Assembly: GCF_011043525.1 (NCBI RefSeq)
Contig: NZ_JAAKGO010000007.1
Coordinates: 62,001 to 126,000, forward strand
DNA from: Sphingobacterium sp. SGG-5
GTDB lineage: Bacteria; Bacteroidota; Bacteroidia; Sphingobacteriales; Sphingobacteriaceae
Direction of reading: 5' to 3'
Length of the DNA stretch: 64,000 bases
The notes under the pieces are model-generated. The model worked only from the letters and a program-made list of their open reading frames with translations, did no database searches and had not been told where the DNA came from. The position numbers were made by a program, and so were the translations under genes. Of this stretch, positions 18,189-26,668 are shown one piece after another; within the stretch, counting starts at the first letter, position 1; each line of letters begins with the position of its first letter.

Positions 18189-19004
18189 ATGATGAAAGAG
18201 AGAAAAAAAATCGAGGTAAAAGACAAACTAACGCAGCAGCAACTCCTAAAAGTAGCTGTTTTCGACCTTTCAAAAAACAGAACCAAGCCTCATAAACACA
18301 ATGGGTATCTGGAACTGGTATTTCTATCTTCGACCTCTGGCCAACATGTTGTTGATGGAAGGAAATCCGACGTCAAGACCCCTTGCATATTGGTTATCAG
18401 AAAGGACAATGTTCATTATTGGGAATTGACCAATCCCGTAAAAGGATTCGTTCTTTTGGTCAAAGATCAATTTGTTAACCAAAGTTTAGATCTTGAGATC
18501 AGCAGATTAGTGGATCAAATCAGCAGATTTGATACCATATATCTTAACGCGGATAACACGGTCGAAAGCCTATGTCAGATACTCGCCGTGGAAGAAAACA
18601 AAACCTGTCAAGAAGGTTTGTTCAAAGCAATCTTAGCCAAGGCATTGGAATATAGCGCAGGCTCGAAAGTAAGCCGACCAACCCAGCAGAACATCTACGT
18701 TAGCTTCTGCCGATTGCTTAAAGAAGATGCGAGGGTCGTAAATCACGTGGCATACTATGCATCGAAGTTAAATACCAGCCCCCAAAACCTAAGTGCAGCC
18801 TGCAAGAAAAACACAAATTTAACCGCCTCGGAAGTATTAGCAGGGCACATCATTAAAGAAGCGAAACAATTACTTCGCTACACAAGCAATTCCATATCCC
18901 AAGTGGCCTATGAATTAGGATTCTCCGACAAATCAAATTTCTCCAAATACTTTAAACGGTACACAGGCATTACCCCGACCGGATTTAAGAAGCAAGAATC
19001 CTAG
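18189..19004 (+). CDS. AraC-family transcriptional regulator
   Basis: A 271-residue regulator with an N-terminal cupin-like sensor part (about 15-110, with KPHKHNGYLELVFL as in AraC cupins) and a C-terminal double helix-turn-helix (about 170-268, ISQVAYELGFSDKSNFSKYFKRYTGITPTGF). Two ATG codons sit side by side at the start. The stop codon overlaps that of the convergent TonB receptor gene within one CTAG tetramer. The ArsR-like palindrome just upstream suggests expression under arsenic/ArsR control. Its target is not visible; the adjacent receptor is the obvious candidate. Confidence 0.9.
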   Translation: MMKERKKIEVKDKLTQQQLLKVAVFDLSKNRTKPHKHNGYLELVFLSSTSGQHVVDGRKSDVKTPCILVIRKDNVHYWELTNPVKGFVLLVKDQFVNQSLDLEISRLVDQISRFDTIYLNADNTVESLCQILAVEENKTCQEGLFKAILAKALEYSAGSKVSRPTQQNIYVSFCRLLKEDARVVNHVAYYASKLNTSPQNLSAACKKNTNLTASEVLAGHIIKEAKQLLRYTSNSISQVAYELGFSDKSNFSKYFKRYTGITPTGFKKQES

Positions 19005-21445
19005 AACTCCTTTTCACCAAATTCACTCTTCGGTAGTTTTAGTACCTGATTTAATTTATGAAGATTAAAATTCAGATTCACTAAGAACACATTCTTCTCA
19101 TAGATATAATTTGTCGTCGTATAGAAATCATGGGAGAATGTTGTAATCCGTTGTTCATTCACCCCCCAATCGCCAAGTTCGATAAACTGCCATTGTAACT
19201 GCGTTGTAATGGCTCCTTTTAAGAAAGTCTTGCTGAGGTTAAAATGAGGTGTCAAAAATCTGGAGTCCATACCTTGTACAGTTGGCCTTTCCGAAAGATA
19301 GTTAACCTGTAGTCCCATACTCCAGCTTTTTGAAAAATCGGCTTGGACACCGGTATTGATGGAGTAAACCCAATCTTGATTTGTTCTCGTTTCCTTTTCA
19401 TCCAATACCTGTCCAGAAACTTTATAATTATACAGGTTAAGGCCAGCGTTTACCTTTAGCCAAGGCAAAACCTTACCTTCCCCACCCACTTCCATTCCGT
19501 AGCGGGACCCATAATCAGCATTGGTAAAAACACGATGAAGGATCGTGTCGGCATACACGGAATTTACCCGTTGTATTGGATTTTTAGTGTATTGGTAGTA
19601 GGCATTCAAAAACAGGCTTCCCTTTTTTAATTTCTTTACCAATCCCGTTTCCGCATTGGTCGTGAATTCCGGCAGCAGTTCAGGATCGCCCTGTTCAAGT
19701 GTTTCTGAATGTTCGCGCTCGGGAATGGGGTTCAGCTCAAAGTTGTTGTTCCGCTGTACCCGCCTTGCCGCAGCCAACTTCCACGACCAACCAGAACCTA
19801 TATCATGCATTAAATTGAAGGTCGGATAGAGTTGATGGATAGCATAGGGGTATTCCTCATTCGTGTGGAGCAAGAGCAGATCACGCTGATAATATTCATA
19901 ACGGAGACCTAATGAAAGCTGCGTATTCGAGAATTTACGGTCGAATTGCGTAAAAAACGCATGCACATTATTGGTTGCATTCAATTTACCCGTAAACTCG
20001 GGAACCAATTCAAGATGCTGTGTTCCATTTTCTGATGCACGATACTCAAAGTTACCCTCCTGCTTATCGTTCCTCAACTGATACCCTGTTAATAAATCCC
20101 CATTCTTTAATGCCCAACTGTGCTGCAACGACAGCCTTAGCCCGCGTAAGGGATTCGTGTACGTGTTATGCGTCCATTGTACCGTATCGGTTCCATTTTC
20201 GATATTGGCATTTTTCGTGGAACCATAGATATTAGCATATTCGTAAATGGCTCCCAATTGCAGGGAATGCGCAGCATTGATTTTGTATTGATACGAAAAA
20301 TCCAATAAATAAAATTCCCCTTGTTTGTTCTGGAGATTGGGATTAAAGTAGTTCGTTCTGGATATTTCTTGACCCGTAGAAGGTGTAATGGTTCTATTGG
20401 TATAATGGATATCGGCAACCCGGTCCTGAAATCTTCTAGATGCCAATACGCCTAAATTCACTGCATGTTTATCGGATATCTCATAAGCACTGTTTAACCG
20501 GATCCCGAAGTTATATTTATCAAAACTTCTTTCACCTTTAGACGGGAAGAAGGTTTGACGGTCTCCGATAACCGTATTGACATCTCCCTCCCGAAACCCT
20601 GCATTGTCGTTCCTTAGGTAGTTTGCTGAACCATTCAGTTCCAGTTTGTCCTGTCTGTATTGGAAAGCGATATCCCCACCGAAACGCTTCTGGCTTTCGC
20701 GGTTGTCGTAATCGTCAACACTCGGTAGCCCTCCTTGAAGATTCAGTACCCATGCAAGTCCATTGGTGGCCGTTTTTTTTGTTTTTAAATTGATGATACC
20801 ACCTTTGCCGTCCGGGTCAAACTGCGCAGTGGGACTCGTTATATATTCCACCTCCGCAACATCATTGGCAGCGATCTGGTTTAACAGCGTTACGGGATCC
20901 AGAAACGATGGCTTTCCGTTGATTAATACAATTATACCGGCATTTCCCCGCATACTGATATTTCCGTTGGCATCGACGGATGCCGAAGGCAAGTTCTTAA
21001 CGATATCCAATGCGGTCCCACCAATTGCATTTTTATACTGGCCCGCTTGATACGTCTGTCTGTCACTCGTGTGCTTTTGTCCTGCGGCCTCCGCGGTAAC
21101 AGTAACCTGCTCTAAACTGGTATGTGCACCGGAAATAAAAATGGAACCCAGATCTATCCTCTTCTGCCCCTTGACCTCTACCGTGGTTTCTTTTTGATTA
21201 TAACCGATGAATTTTATGGTTAAGCTATATTTTCCATCCTTTAGATCCGAAAAACTAAAATTTCCGGCCGTATCGGTTATCATACCATCGACAACCTTAT
21301 TACCGGCATCCAATAACCCGATACTGGCATAAGGGATCGGTGTCGCCGAAAGGGAATCTTTAACACTACCGAAAAGTTTTGAATGTTGTGCGTATGTTGT
21401 CTGAAGTCCAGCTAAAAAGCAAAGTACAGTGAAAAATCTGTTCAT
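19001..21445 (-). CDS. TonB-dependent receptor (CarboxypepD_reg plus outer-membrane barrel, non-SusC type)
   Basis: An 814-residue protein with a signal peptide (1-19), an N-terminal CarboxypepD_reg-like beta-sandwich (about 25-105), a plug (about 120-220, GGTALDIVKNLPSASVDANGNISMRGNAGIIVLINGKP), and an OMP_b-brl_3-type barrel up to about 800. This subfamily usually handles siderophores, metals or peptides and has no SusD partner; none is present here. It faces arsR head-to-head across 180-200 bases containing an ArsR box and is convergent with the AraC gene. A link to arsenic stress or metal uptake is therefore plausible but inferred. The substrate cannot be read from sequence. Confidence 0.9.
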   Translation of the reverse strand: MNRFFTVLCFLAGLQTTYAQHSKLFGSVKDSLSATPIPYASIGLLDAGNKVVDGMITDTAGNFSFSDLKDGKYSLTIKFIGYNQKETTVEVKGQKRIDLGSIFISGAHTSLEQVTVTAEAAGQKHTSDRQTYQAGQYKNAIGGTALDIVKNLPSASVDANGNISMRGNAGIIVLINGKPSFLDPVTLLNQIAANDVAEVEYITSPTAQFDPDGKGGIINLKTKKTATNGLAWVLNLQGGLPSVDDYDNRESQKRFGGDIAFQYRQDKLELNGSANYLRNDNAGFREGDVNTVIGDRQTFFPSKGERSFDKYNFGIRLNSAYEISDKHAVNLGVLASRRFQDRVADIHYTNRTITPSTGQEISRTNYFNPNLQNKQGEFYLLDFSYQYKINAAHSLQLGAIYEYANIYGSTKNANIENGTDTVQWTHNTYTNPLRGLRLSLQHSWALKNGDLLTGYQLRNDKQEGNFEYRASENGTQHLELVPEFTGKLNATNNVHAFFTQFDRKFSNTQLSLGLRYEYYQRDLLLLHTNEEYPYAIHQLYPTFNLMHDIGSGWSWKLAAARRVQRNNNFELNPIPEREHSETLEQGDPELLPEFTTNAETGLVKKLKKGSLFLNAYYQYTKNPIQRVNSVYADTILHRVFTNADYGSRYGMEVGGEGKVLPWLKVNAGLNLYNYKVSGQVLDEKETRTNQDWVYSINTGVQADFSKSWSMGLQVNYLSERPTVQGMDSRFLTPHFNLSKTFLKGAITTQLQWQFIELGDWGVNEQRITTFSHDFYTTTNYIYEKNVFLVNLNFNLHKLNQVLKLPKSEFGEKEF

Positions 21446-21616
21446 GAGGTACTATAAGTTTTTCCAAAAGTAGAAAAGAATACCCAAGGACAAGGGTCGG
21501 GTTTGAAATAATACCATTGTTTTTTCAAATGCACCTTTTTTGCATCCCCCCTTCTGATTCAAGCCGCCCTATCTTCCCTGTAACATGAAAAAAAGTCTTG
21601 TATATTTAAAAACAAC

Positions 21617-21632
21617 ATCGTAATATTGCGAT
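21617..21632. promoter_or_regulatory. ArsR operator upstream of arsR
   Basis: ATCGTAATATTGCGAT is a 16-base imperfect palindrome (14 of 16 positions symmetric), 18 bases before the arsR ATG and about 170 bases before the divergent TonB receptor start. It matches the typical size and position of ArsR autorepression sites. Confidence 0.75.
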
Positions 21633-21649
21633 ATATAAAAAAGAAAAGT

Positions 21650-21982
21650 ATGGGACTTACTAAATCAGAAATATTCACAGACGACCAAAACAAATTAGCT
21701 TCCCTATTTAAAGCCTTGGGCCACCCCGCACGCATTGCCATATTGCAGCACATCATCCATCAAAAGGCCTGTATCTGTAATGATCTGGTCGATGAGCTGG
21801 GATTGGCACAAGCCACCATTTCGCAACATCTTACCGCATTGAAAAACATCGGTATCATTCAGGGTACGATCGCCGGAAAATCGGTCTGCTATTGTATAAA
21901 CGAACAGACATGGAAAGAAATCCAAGCGGAATTTAATGCGCTTTTCAGCCAGGACGTTAAAGTAAACACCTGCTGTTCGTAG
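21650..21982 (+). CDS. arsR: ArsR-family metalloregulator
   Basis: A 110-residue winged-helix repressor that should leave its operator when As(III)/Sb(III) binds. Seen: FKALGHPARIAILQHI (helices 1-2), a KACICNDLVDEL segment with two Cys in the position of the metal-sensing ELCVC motif, a recognition helix GLAQATISQHLTALKNIGI, and C-terminal Cys residues (VNTCCS) that could add ligands. I chose the ATG at 21650; an in-frame TTG at 21626 lies inside the operator and is unlikely. It heads the ars operon. Confidence 0.93.
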   Translation: MGLTKSEIFTDDQNKLASLFKALGHPARIAILQHIIHQKACICNDLVDELGLAQATISQHLTALKNIGIIQGTIAGKSVCYCINEQTWKEIQAEFNALFSQDVKVNTCCS

Positions 21983-22001
21983 TATTTTTTTAACCTGTAT
22001 A

Positions 22002-22017
22002 ATCGTTATATTACGAT
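22002..22017. promoter_or_regulatory. Second ArsR-type operator, between arsR and the DUF6428 gene
   Basis: ATCGTTATATTACGAT, a 16-base palindrome symmetric at 14 positions and close to the one at 21617-21632. It lies 25-40 bases before the DUF6428 start, so the downstream ars genes may have their own ArsR-controlled promoter. Confidence 0.65.
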
Positions 22018-22041
22018 ATTATTATTTTAAAATTTGTTATT

Positions 22042-22527
22042 ATGAGACTATCACACATCAAAAAAATTCTACCGACATTGTCAAATGTTGAATTTCAGTT
22101 GGAGAACGGAACATCTGTACCCGAACACTTCCATGTTACAGAAGTAGGCGTCATTACAAAGCGCTTTATTGATTGCGGCGGAACAATACGGAATGAGAAA
22201 GTAGTCAATTTCCAATTATGGAATGCCAACGATTTAGAACATCGATTAAAACCAACCAAACTACTGGATATCATCAAGCTGTCCGAGGAACAATTAGAAA
22301 TGGAGGACGCTGAAATAGAAGTAGAATACCAAGCTGAAACGATTGGTAAATATGATTTAGAGTTCAATGGAAACCATTTTGTACTAAAAAATAAACAGAC
22401 TGCTTGTTTAGCTCTTGATGCTTGTGGTATTCCGGCAGACTTGCCTGCCGAACAGGTAGGAAAACAAAAAGTTAACTTATCAGAATTAGCTAAGGCTCGC
22501 TGCACCCCGAATTCAGGATGCTGCTAA
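22042..22527 (+). CDS. DUF6428 protein of the arsenic operon
   Basis: A 161-residue cytoplasmic protein of a family (DUF6428) that I know mainly from Bacteroidota ars operons. The biochemical role is unknown to me. Seen: VPEHFHVTEVGVITKRFIDCGGTIR and VNFQLWNANDLEHRL near the middle, a conserved-looking CLALDACGIP (residues about 127-136), and a C-terminal ARCTPNSGCC with three Cys that could bind As(III) or pass it on. It lies between arsR and arsC with 19 bases to the next start. An arsenite-binding or chaperone role is a guess from the Cys-rich tail and context. Confidence 0.8.
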   Translation: MRLSHIKKILPTLSNVEFQLENGTSVPEHFHVTEVGVITKRFIDCGGTIRNEKVVNFQLWNANDLEHRLKPTKLLDIIKLSEEQLEMEDAEIEVEYQAETIGKYDLEFNGNHFVLKNKQTACLALDACGIPADLPAEQVGKQKVNLSELAKARCTPNSGCC

Positions 22528-22546
22528 ACGTCATAACCCCATCATC

Positions 22547-23161
22547 ATGTATAAAAATCTAATTGCAACAATTGACAACATTAACGCTATTCAAAATACC
22601 AGCGAAGAACGCAAAACCGTATTGCAACCGCTCGTTGATTTTATACAACAAAAAGCAACGGCAGGACAGCCAATAAATCTAAACTTCATCTGCACCCATA
22701 ACTCACGCCGCAGCCATCTGGCACAGGTGTGGGCACAGACAGCGGCGGATTACTTTGATATACCCGATGTACGTTGCTATTCTGGAGGTACGGAAGAAAC
22801 GGCACTGTTCCCTAAGGTCGCCGACACCTTAAGCCATCAGGGCTTTCAGATCTTTAAAATTGCCGAGAGCAGCAATCCCGTATATGCAATCAAATACAGT
22901 GACAATGCTTTACCTATTATTGGTTTTTCCAAGCCATACGACAGTCCCTTCAATCCTGCGTCGGCTTTTGCCGCCATCATGACCTGTTCACAGGCCGACG
23001 GCGGCTGTCCTTTTATCGCGGGAGCAGAAAAACGGATACCGATCACATTTGAAGATCCCAAGGTTTCGGACGGTACCGCCCAGCAAGCGCAGGTCTATGC
23101 CGAAAGAAGCCTACAGATTGCCGCCGAAATGTTTTATGTCTTCTCCAAAATCAAACGATAA
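22547..23161 (+). CDS. Arsenate reductase, low-molecular-weight phosphatase type
   Basis: A 204-residue protein of the LMW tyrosine phosphatase/ArsC fold. The P-loop is C49-THNSR-R55 followed by Ser56 (C-x5-R), at the end of a first strand (INLNFIC). The late YDSPFNPASAF region and MTCSQADGGCPF supply extra Cys residues, which in thioredoxin-coupled arsenate reductases relay electrons. It is slightly longer than the usual 130-150 residues because of an N-terminal helical region. It converts As(V) to As(III) for export by the next gene, whose ATG directly follows this stop codon. Confidence 0.87.
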   Translation: MYKNLIATIDNINAIQNTSEERKTVLQPLVDFIQQKATAGQPINLNFICTHNSRRSHLAQVWAQTAADYFDIPDVRCYSGGTEETALFPKVADTLSHQGFQIFKIAESSNPVYAIKYSDNALPIIGFSKPYDSPFNPASAFAAIMTCSQADGGCPFIAGAEKRIPITFEDPKVSDGTAQQAQVYAERSLQIAAEMFYVFSKIKR

Positions 23162-24190
23162 ATGCAACCCAGACTCAAATTTCTCGACCGTTACCTGACC
23201 TTATGGATATTCTTGGCCATGATCGTAGGTATCAGCTTAGGGCATTTCTTTCCCGGCATCCCCAATCTGACCAATTCCCTATCCGTAGGGACGACCAATA
23301 TTCCCTTGGCCATCGGTCTTATCTTGATGATGTACCCACCCTTGGCCAAAGTAGATTATACCTTACTGCCGAAAGCCTTTAAGGATAAGAAAGTCATTAG
23401 TATCTCCTTACTGCTCAATTGGGTAATCGGTACGGTACTGATGTTTGGATTAGCCGTTTTATTTTTACGCGATGAACCCGATTATATGACCGGACTGATC
23501 CTGATCGGGCTGGCCCGCTGTATCGCCATGGTCATTGTATGGAATGATCTGGCAAAAGGCAACCGAGAATATGCCGCCTTGCTGGTCGCCCTAAACAGCC
23601 TATTCCAAATATTCACGTACAGCTTTTTAGTCTGGTTGTTCATCAACGTCTTACCCGCAAAATTAGGCTTGGCCAATTTTGATGTGCGGGTATCGATGAA
23701 AGATGTGACCGAAAGTGTATTGATCTATTTAGGCATTCCATTTGTAGCCGGTTTTTTAGGCCGGTATATCTTGGTCAAAACAAAGGGATTGGAATGGTAT
23801 ACCCGCAAATACGTGCCGAAGATATCACCTATTACGCTATACGCTTTACTCTTTACCATCGTCTTGATGTTCAGCCTCAAAGGCGACAAGATTTTAGAAC
23901 TGCCGATGGACGTCATAAAAGTAGCCATCCCCCTCGTCATTTATTTTGTACTGATGTTTTTCGTCAGCTTCTTTCTCAATAAATCTTTAAATGTACCGTA
24001 CGATAAAAACGCATCGATTGCATTTACCGCCACGGGCAACAATTTCGAACTGGCCATCGCAGTCGCTATTTCCGTATTCGGGCTGCATTCCCCCCAGGCC
24101 TTCGTCGGCGTTATCGGCCCCTTAGTCGAAGTTCCCGTACTGATATTATTGGTAAGAGCAAGTCTCTGGTTAAAGAAGAAATACAACTAA
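23162..24190 (+). CDS. ACR3-family arsenite efflux transporter
   Basis: A 342-residue inner-membrane protein with about ten hydrophobic helices. The family signature is clear: [20 protein letters not shown] with the functionally required Cys (Cys120 here), and [16 protein letters not shown] in the second half. It exports As(III), and in some members Sb(III), using the proton gradient. It is the last gene of the ars operon, with zero spacing from arsC, and a strong hairpin lies just after it. Confidence 0.95.
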   Translation: MQPRLKFLDRYLTLWIFLAMIVGISLGHFFPGIPNLTNSLSVGTTNIPLAIGLILMMYPPLAKVDYTLLPKAFKDKKVISISLLLNWVIGTVLMFGLAVLFLRDEPDYMTGLILIGLARCIAMVIVWNDLAKGNREYAALLVALNSLFQIFTYSFLVWLFINVLPAKLGLANFDVRVSMKDVTESVLIYLGIPFVAGFLGRYILVKTKGLEWYTRKYVPKISPITLYALLFTIVLMFSLKGDKILELPMDVIKVAIPLVIYFVLMFFVSFFLNKSLNVPYDKNASIAFTATGNNFELAIAVAISVFGLHSPQAFVGVIGPLVEVPVLILLVRASLWLKKKYN

Positions 24191-24200
24191 CCCCTGTGCC

Positions 24201-24234
24201 AAAAAAAACTCCCGGGCAGATGCGCCCGGGAGTT
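24201..24234 (-). terminator. Intrinsic terminator of the small-gene cassette
   Basis: An 11-bp GC-rich stem (24207-24217 with 24224-24234) is followed on the minus strand by eight Ts (24201-24208). It ends minus-strand transcription of the 24247-25775 cassette. The same hairpin, 17 bases after the acr3 stop, may also stop ars transcription from the other side. Confidence 0.85.
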
Positions 24235-24246
24235 CAGCATTTCGCC

Positions 24247-24417
24247 CTACCTTCCTCTTCGCTTTCCCTCCAGGAGACGGCTCAGCAGGTAACTGACCGT
24301 AGCCCCTACCGCAGCCATCACTGCCGTTTGAAACAAATTGCTCCAATCAAAGCTGTTCCAGAGCGAGCAGAAGGTTCCGCCCAGCGTACCCACCTGCACA
24401 TTAGTCAGCGGTCTCAT
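24247..24417 (-). CDS. 56-residue single-pass membrane protein (holin-like size)
   Basis: A 56-residue frame: short polar N-terminus (MRPLTNVQVGTLGG), a hydrophobic helix (LFQTAVMAAVGATVSYLL), and a basic end (EGKRRGR). It overlaps the end of the upstream 63-residue gene by 17 bases and ends just before a terminator, so it is clearly the last gene of this cassette. Size and topology resemble holins or small membrane effectors; I do not recognise a named family. Confidence 0.7.
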   Translation of the reverse strand: MRPLTNVQVGTLGGTFCSLWNSFDWSNLFQTAVMAAVGATVSYLLSRLLEGKRRGR

Positions 24418-24592
24418 CCCTTTCCTCCTCTCCTGCTTGTGGCTCCGGCTTCTCCTCCTGTATCACCGCATCGATGATGCCCAGGGCCACCGCCACATAT
24501 TTAACGACCTGCTGTATCTTTGCAGGCAATTTTATCGGAGCAGCCAGTACCAACTGTACCGCTTTGCTCAGTTTATTGATGATTTTCTTCAT
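24401..24592 (-). CDS. 63-residue small protein with amphipathic/membrane helix and acidic tail
   Basis: MKKIINKLSKAVQLVLAAP starts a basic amphipathic segment, a second hydrophobic helix follows (QQVVKYVAVALGIIDAV), and the tail is very acidic (EEKPEPQAGEEERDETAD). It starts 5 bases after the DUF5675 stop and overlaps the next small gene. Translational coupling of the set is likely. Function unknown; the pattern of two tiny membrane-active proteins after a DUF5675 protein recurs in Bacteroidota as far as I recall. Confidence 0.7.
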   Translation of the reverse strand: MKKIINKLSKAVQLVLAAPIKLPAKIQQVVKYVAVALGIIDAVIQEEKPEPQAGEEERDETAD

Positions 24593-24597
24593 GATTT

Positions 24598-25083
24598 TTA
24601 CGTATTGTGATTTGCGCCTGCCTGCGGTAGGCAGATATTGCGATCGCTGGTGTCACGCCTATTTACCACTCCATTTGACGGCTTTATCAGCAGGTATACC
24701 TCGCCACCCATATCCCAGAGGCTATACACCAACGCTTTCAGCTTTTCCAGTGCCTTGCCGCTTTCCGTACCTTGACCTTCTCCCGTGAGGGCAGTTACCG
24801 GCGCGATACAGCCCCGCAGCTGTTTCATTGCATGGTTAGCTGCATGGATCAGAATGGCCTCTCGTCCTAATACTGCTGGTATGCCAATCTGCTCGCCATG
24901 TTTGGTATATTTCCGTTTTTCCAGTTTGTATCGCCCTTCGGGAATACAACTTAGCCGGGGAATATTGTTGCACCACGGCAGTTCGATGGTATGACAAATA
25001 TGTTCACCCCGGAAGGTGATCGATCCACTCGTTCCTTGTGCTCCATAAATCCGTTGGAGGACAAGTGTGTTTTTCATTTTCAT
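24598..25083 (-). CDS. DUF5675-family protein
   Basis: A 161-residue protein matching DUF5675: TSGSITFRGEHICHTIELPWCNNIPRLSCIPEGRYKLEKR near the N-terminus, AILIHAANHAMKQLRGCIAPVT in the middle, and a late LWDMGGEVYLLI. The family is known from phages and phage-like clusters. The His/Cys-rich GCIAP pattern resembles L,D-transpeptidase-like folds, but no activity is established to my knowledge. It sits in the cassette FnIII protein, DUF5675, 63-residue, 56-residue. Confidence 0.82.
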   Translation of the reverse strand: MKMKNTLVLQRIYGAQGTSGSITFRGEHICHTIELPWCNNIPRLSCIPEGRYKLEKRKYTKHGEQIGIPAVLGREAILIHAANHAMKQLRGCIAPVTALTGEGQGTESGKALEKLKALVYSLWDMGGEVYLLIKPSNGVVNRRDTSDRNICLPQAGANHNT

Positions 25084-25145
25084 TTCGTTTACATATTGCT
25101 ATAGGCGTAGGCTGTATAAAGATCATACAGCCTATCGCCTAAAAG

Positions 25146-25775
25146 CTACCTAGCCCATATTCCGGCAACTTGACTCCAATCCCCTATTCCCTGCGCATTT
25201 ATCGCTCTGACGCGTACCTCATAGCGTTGCCCCGGTTCTAAAGGCGCCAGGATATTTCCCCGGCTGGAGGTCGTTGCATACCGATCGCTCCATTCGGATT
25301 CCGGCTCTGTCACCTTGCGGAACTGATATTCGTAGACTGCCACGTTCTTTTGTTTGGCAAAGTCGAACCGTACCTGTCCCGATTGGTGTCCATCGCTCAT
25401 GCGTACATTCTCGACGGCCGATGGTGCCAACTTCGGCCCCTCTGCGCTGCTTATGGGGAAGCCCGAGCTCAATAGCGTGGAAAGATGTCCCTTGGCGCAG
25501 ACGTTGACATAATAAGCCAACTGCTGCAAGGCCTCTTTCAACGGTTCTTTGCTTTCGTCCTTGAGGGCCGTATCCTCTGGCGAGCCCCGCTTACGGGCTA
25601 TCGCCAATTTGTTTGAAAAATCATCCAACACCACCTGTAAATCCGCTAAGGTTGGTGTAGGTGTTGGGTAATGTGAATTGTCCGTCATGGCGCCAATTAT
25701 TGTATTGGTGGCGACCACGAGCCCATCTTCTTTCATTCGTGTAAAGTCGATGAGCGCTTTAGCTTTTCTTGCCAT
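25146..25775 (-). CDS. Fibronectin type III domain protein of the small-gene cassette
   Basis: A 209-residue cytoplasmic or released protein starting at the ATG at 25775 (MARKAKALIDFTRM). The open frame continues upstream to 26219 but the added residues are Cys-rich and not protein-like. Residues 1-115 are a helical region typical of a Bacteroidota family (LADLQVVLDDFSNKLAIAR ... LKEALQQLAYYVNVCAKG). Residues about 120-209 are one FnIII domain (VRFDFAKQKNVAVYEYQFR ... LEPGQRYEVRVRAINAQG). No signal peptide. The function is unknown; the context with DUF5675 and tiny membrane proteins suggests a phage-derived or lysis/adhesion cassette. Confidence 0.8.
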   Translation of the reverse strand: MARKAKALIDFTRMKEDGLVVATNTIIGAMTDNSHYPTPTPTLADLQVVLDDFSNKLAIARKRGSPEDTALKDESKEPLKEALQQLAYYVNVCAKGHLSTLLSSGFPISSAEGPKLAPSAVENVRMSDGHQSGQVRFDFAKQKNVAVYEYQFRKVTEPESEWSDRYATTSSRGNILAPLEPGQRYEVRVRAINAQGIGDWSQVAGIWAR

Positions 25776-25888
25776 TTTGTTTTTTGTTTGTGCGCAGATA
25801 CATAGCTTTTGCAGCTGCACGGTTCTGTTCTCCTCGCGAGATGGAACAGGACAAACGTAAGAACCCTTATTTGCTGAAATGAAATTTT

Positions 25889-26274
25889 GGCCCAATTTGG
25901 CCCACATTGGCTTGATCTGGCCTGATCTGGCCCTCGGTATGTTGAAAAAACCACAAAAAACGTCATGGACACAATTGTTTCCATGCCGGACAAGATCTTG
26001 TTGACACCGGCTGCAGGATAGGCTTTGGATATCGCTATAGGCACGTTCACAAGTGCACTCACGCTTACCACAAACACAAGTGTGGATGCTACAAAAGCAA
26101 CCCCGTACGAGAGCGATCAGCCTCCGGCAAGACAAACAGAAAAGATTATAAAATAGATGGGGTATACAAAGAGCGGTCCACAATTGCCTTTGCCGCAAAT
26201 GCAGTTGCGTTTGCGGCAAAGGCTATGCGCGACGGCGACACCTTCGTGTTGGTCGGCATAGACACAATTGTGTC
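25889..26274. repeat. Dense cluster of palindromes in a 550-bp gene-free region
   Basis: The gap 25776-26326 has no convincing gene. It holds GGCCCAATTTGGCC (25889-25902), a tandem TGATCTGGCC pair (25913-25932), a 22-base near-perfect dyad centred on ACAATTGT (25964-25985), ACAAGATCTTGT (25990-26001), a perfect 14-bp stem with 10-base loop (26186-26199/26210-26223), and the perfect palindrome GACACAATTGTGTC (26261-26274). Several share the core GACACAATTG. It could be a multi-site operator for the FnIII cassette or a set of mobile palindromic repeats. Confidence 0.65.
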
Positions 26275-26326
26275 CGGAACACATATTTGTCCGATCCAGG
26301 CGGTCGACTTTCCGGAACAGGGACGC

Positions 26327-26608
26327 TTAAATCCGTCCCTTTCGACGACTTTCTTCCAAAGCTTCCAAGAGATCTTCTTCGAAATACTCGTCAAATCCGT
26401 TGAGACGCATCGGCTTGAGTAAGCCTGTTTGTAGGTTGCGTTTATACGTCCTTTCACTCATATTAAGTCGATCTAACACATCCTGCTTTGTCCACAATTT
26501 CCGTTCTTGGAGAGGTTTTATCATTCTATTATGTTGTTGTCTAAATTTTATAAGGGCATCATATATAGCAGTCAATATGGCCAGTTGTTTGTCAAACCAT
26601 TTTTCCAT
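26327..26608 (-). CDS. Small helix-turn-helix (excisionase/MerR-like) DNA-binding protein
   Basis: A 93-residue protein: N-terminal helix (WFDKQLAILTAIYDALIKFRQQ), then a winged-helix part with LWTKQDVLDRLNMSERTYKRNLQTGLLKPMR, the layout of HTH_17/excisionase-type proteins, and a very charged end (EDLLEALEESRRKGRI). It is directly upstream of the palindrome-rich region and in the same direction as the FnIII cassette, so it is a candidate regulator of it. Many Bacteroidota conjugative and phage elements carry similar proteins. Confidence 0.75.
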   Translation of the reverse strand: MEKWFDKQLAILTAIYDALIKFRQQHNRMIKPLQERKLWTKQDVLDRLNMSERTYKRNLQTGLLKPMRLNGFDEYFEEDLLEALEESRRKGRI

Positions 26609-26668
26609 GGTAGTAAATTGTTTTTTAAAGTGTAAGTTTCTATTTTTTGCTGAACGGAACCGCAGGTA

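Noticed and set aside
25776..26219. In-frame extension of the FnIII gene to 357 residues
   Set aside because: The added part is Cys-rich, lies in the palindrome region and has no domain; MARKAKALIDFTRM at 25775 is the typical start of this protein type.
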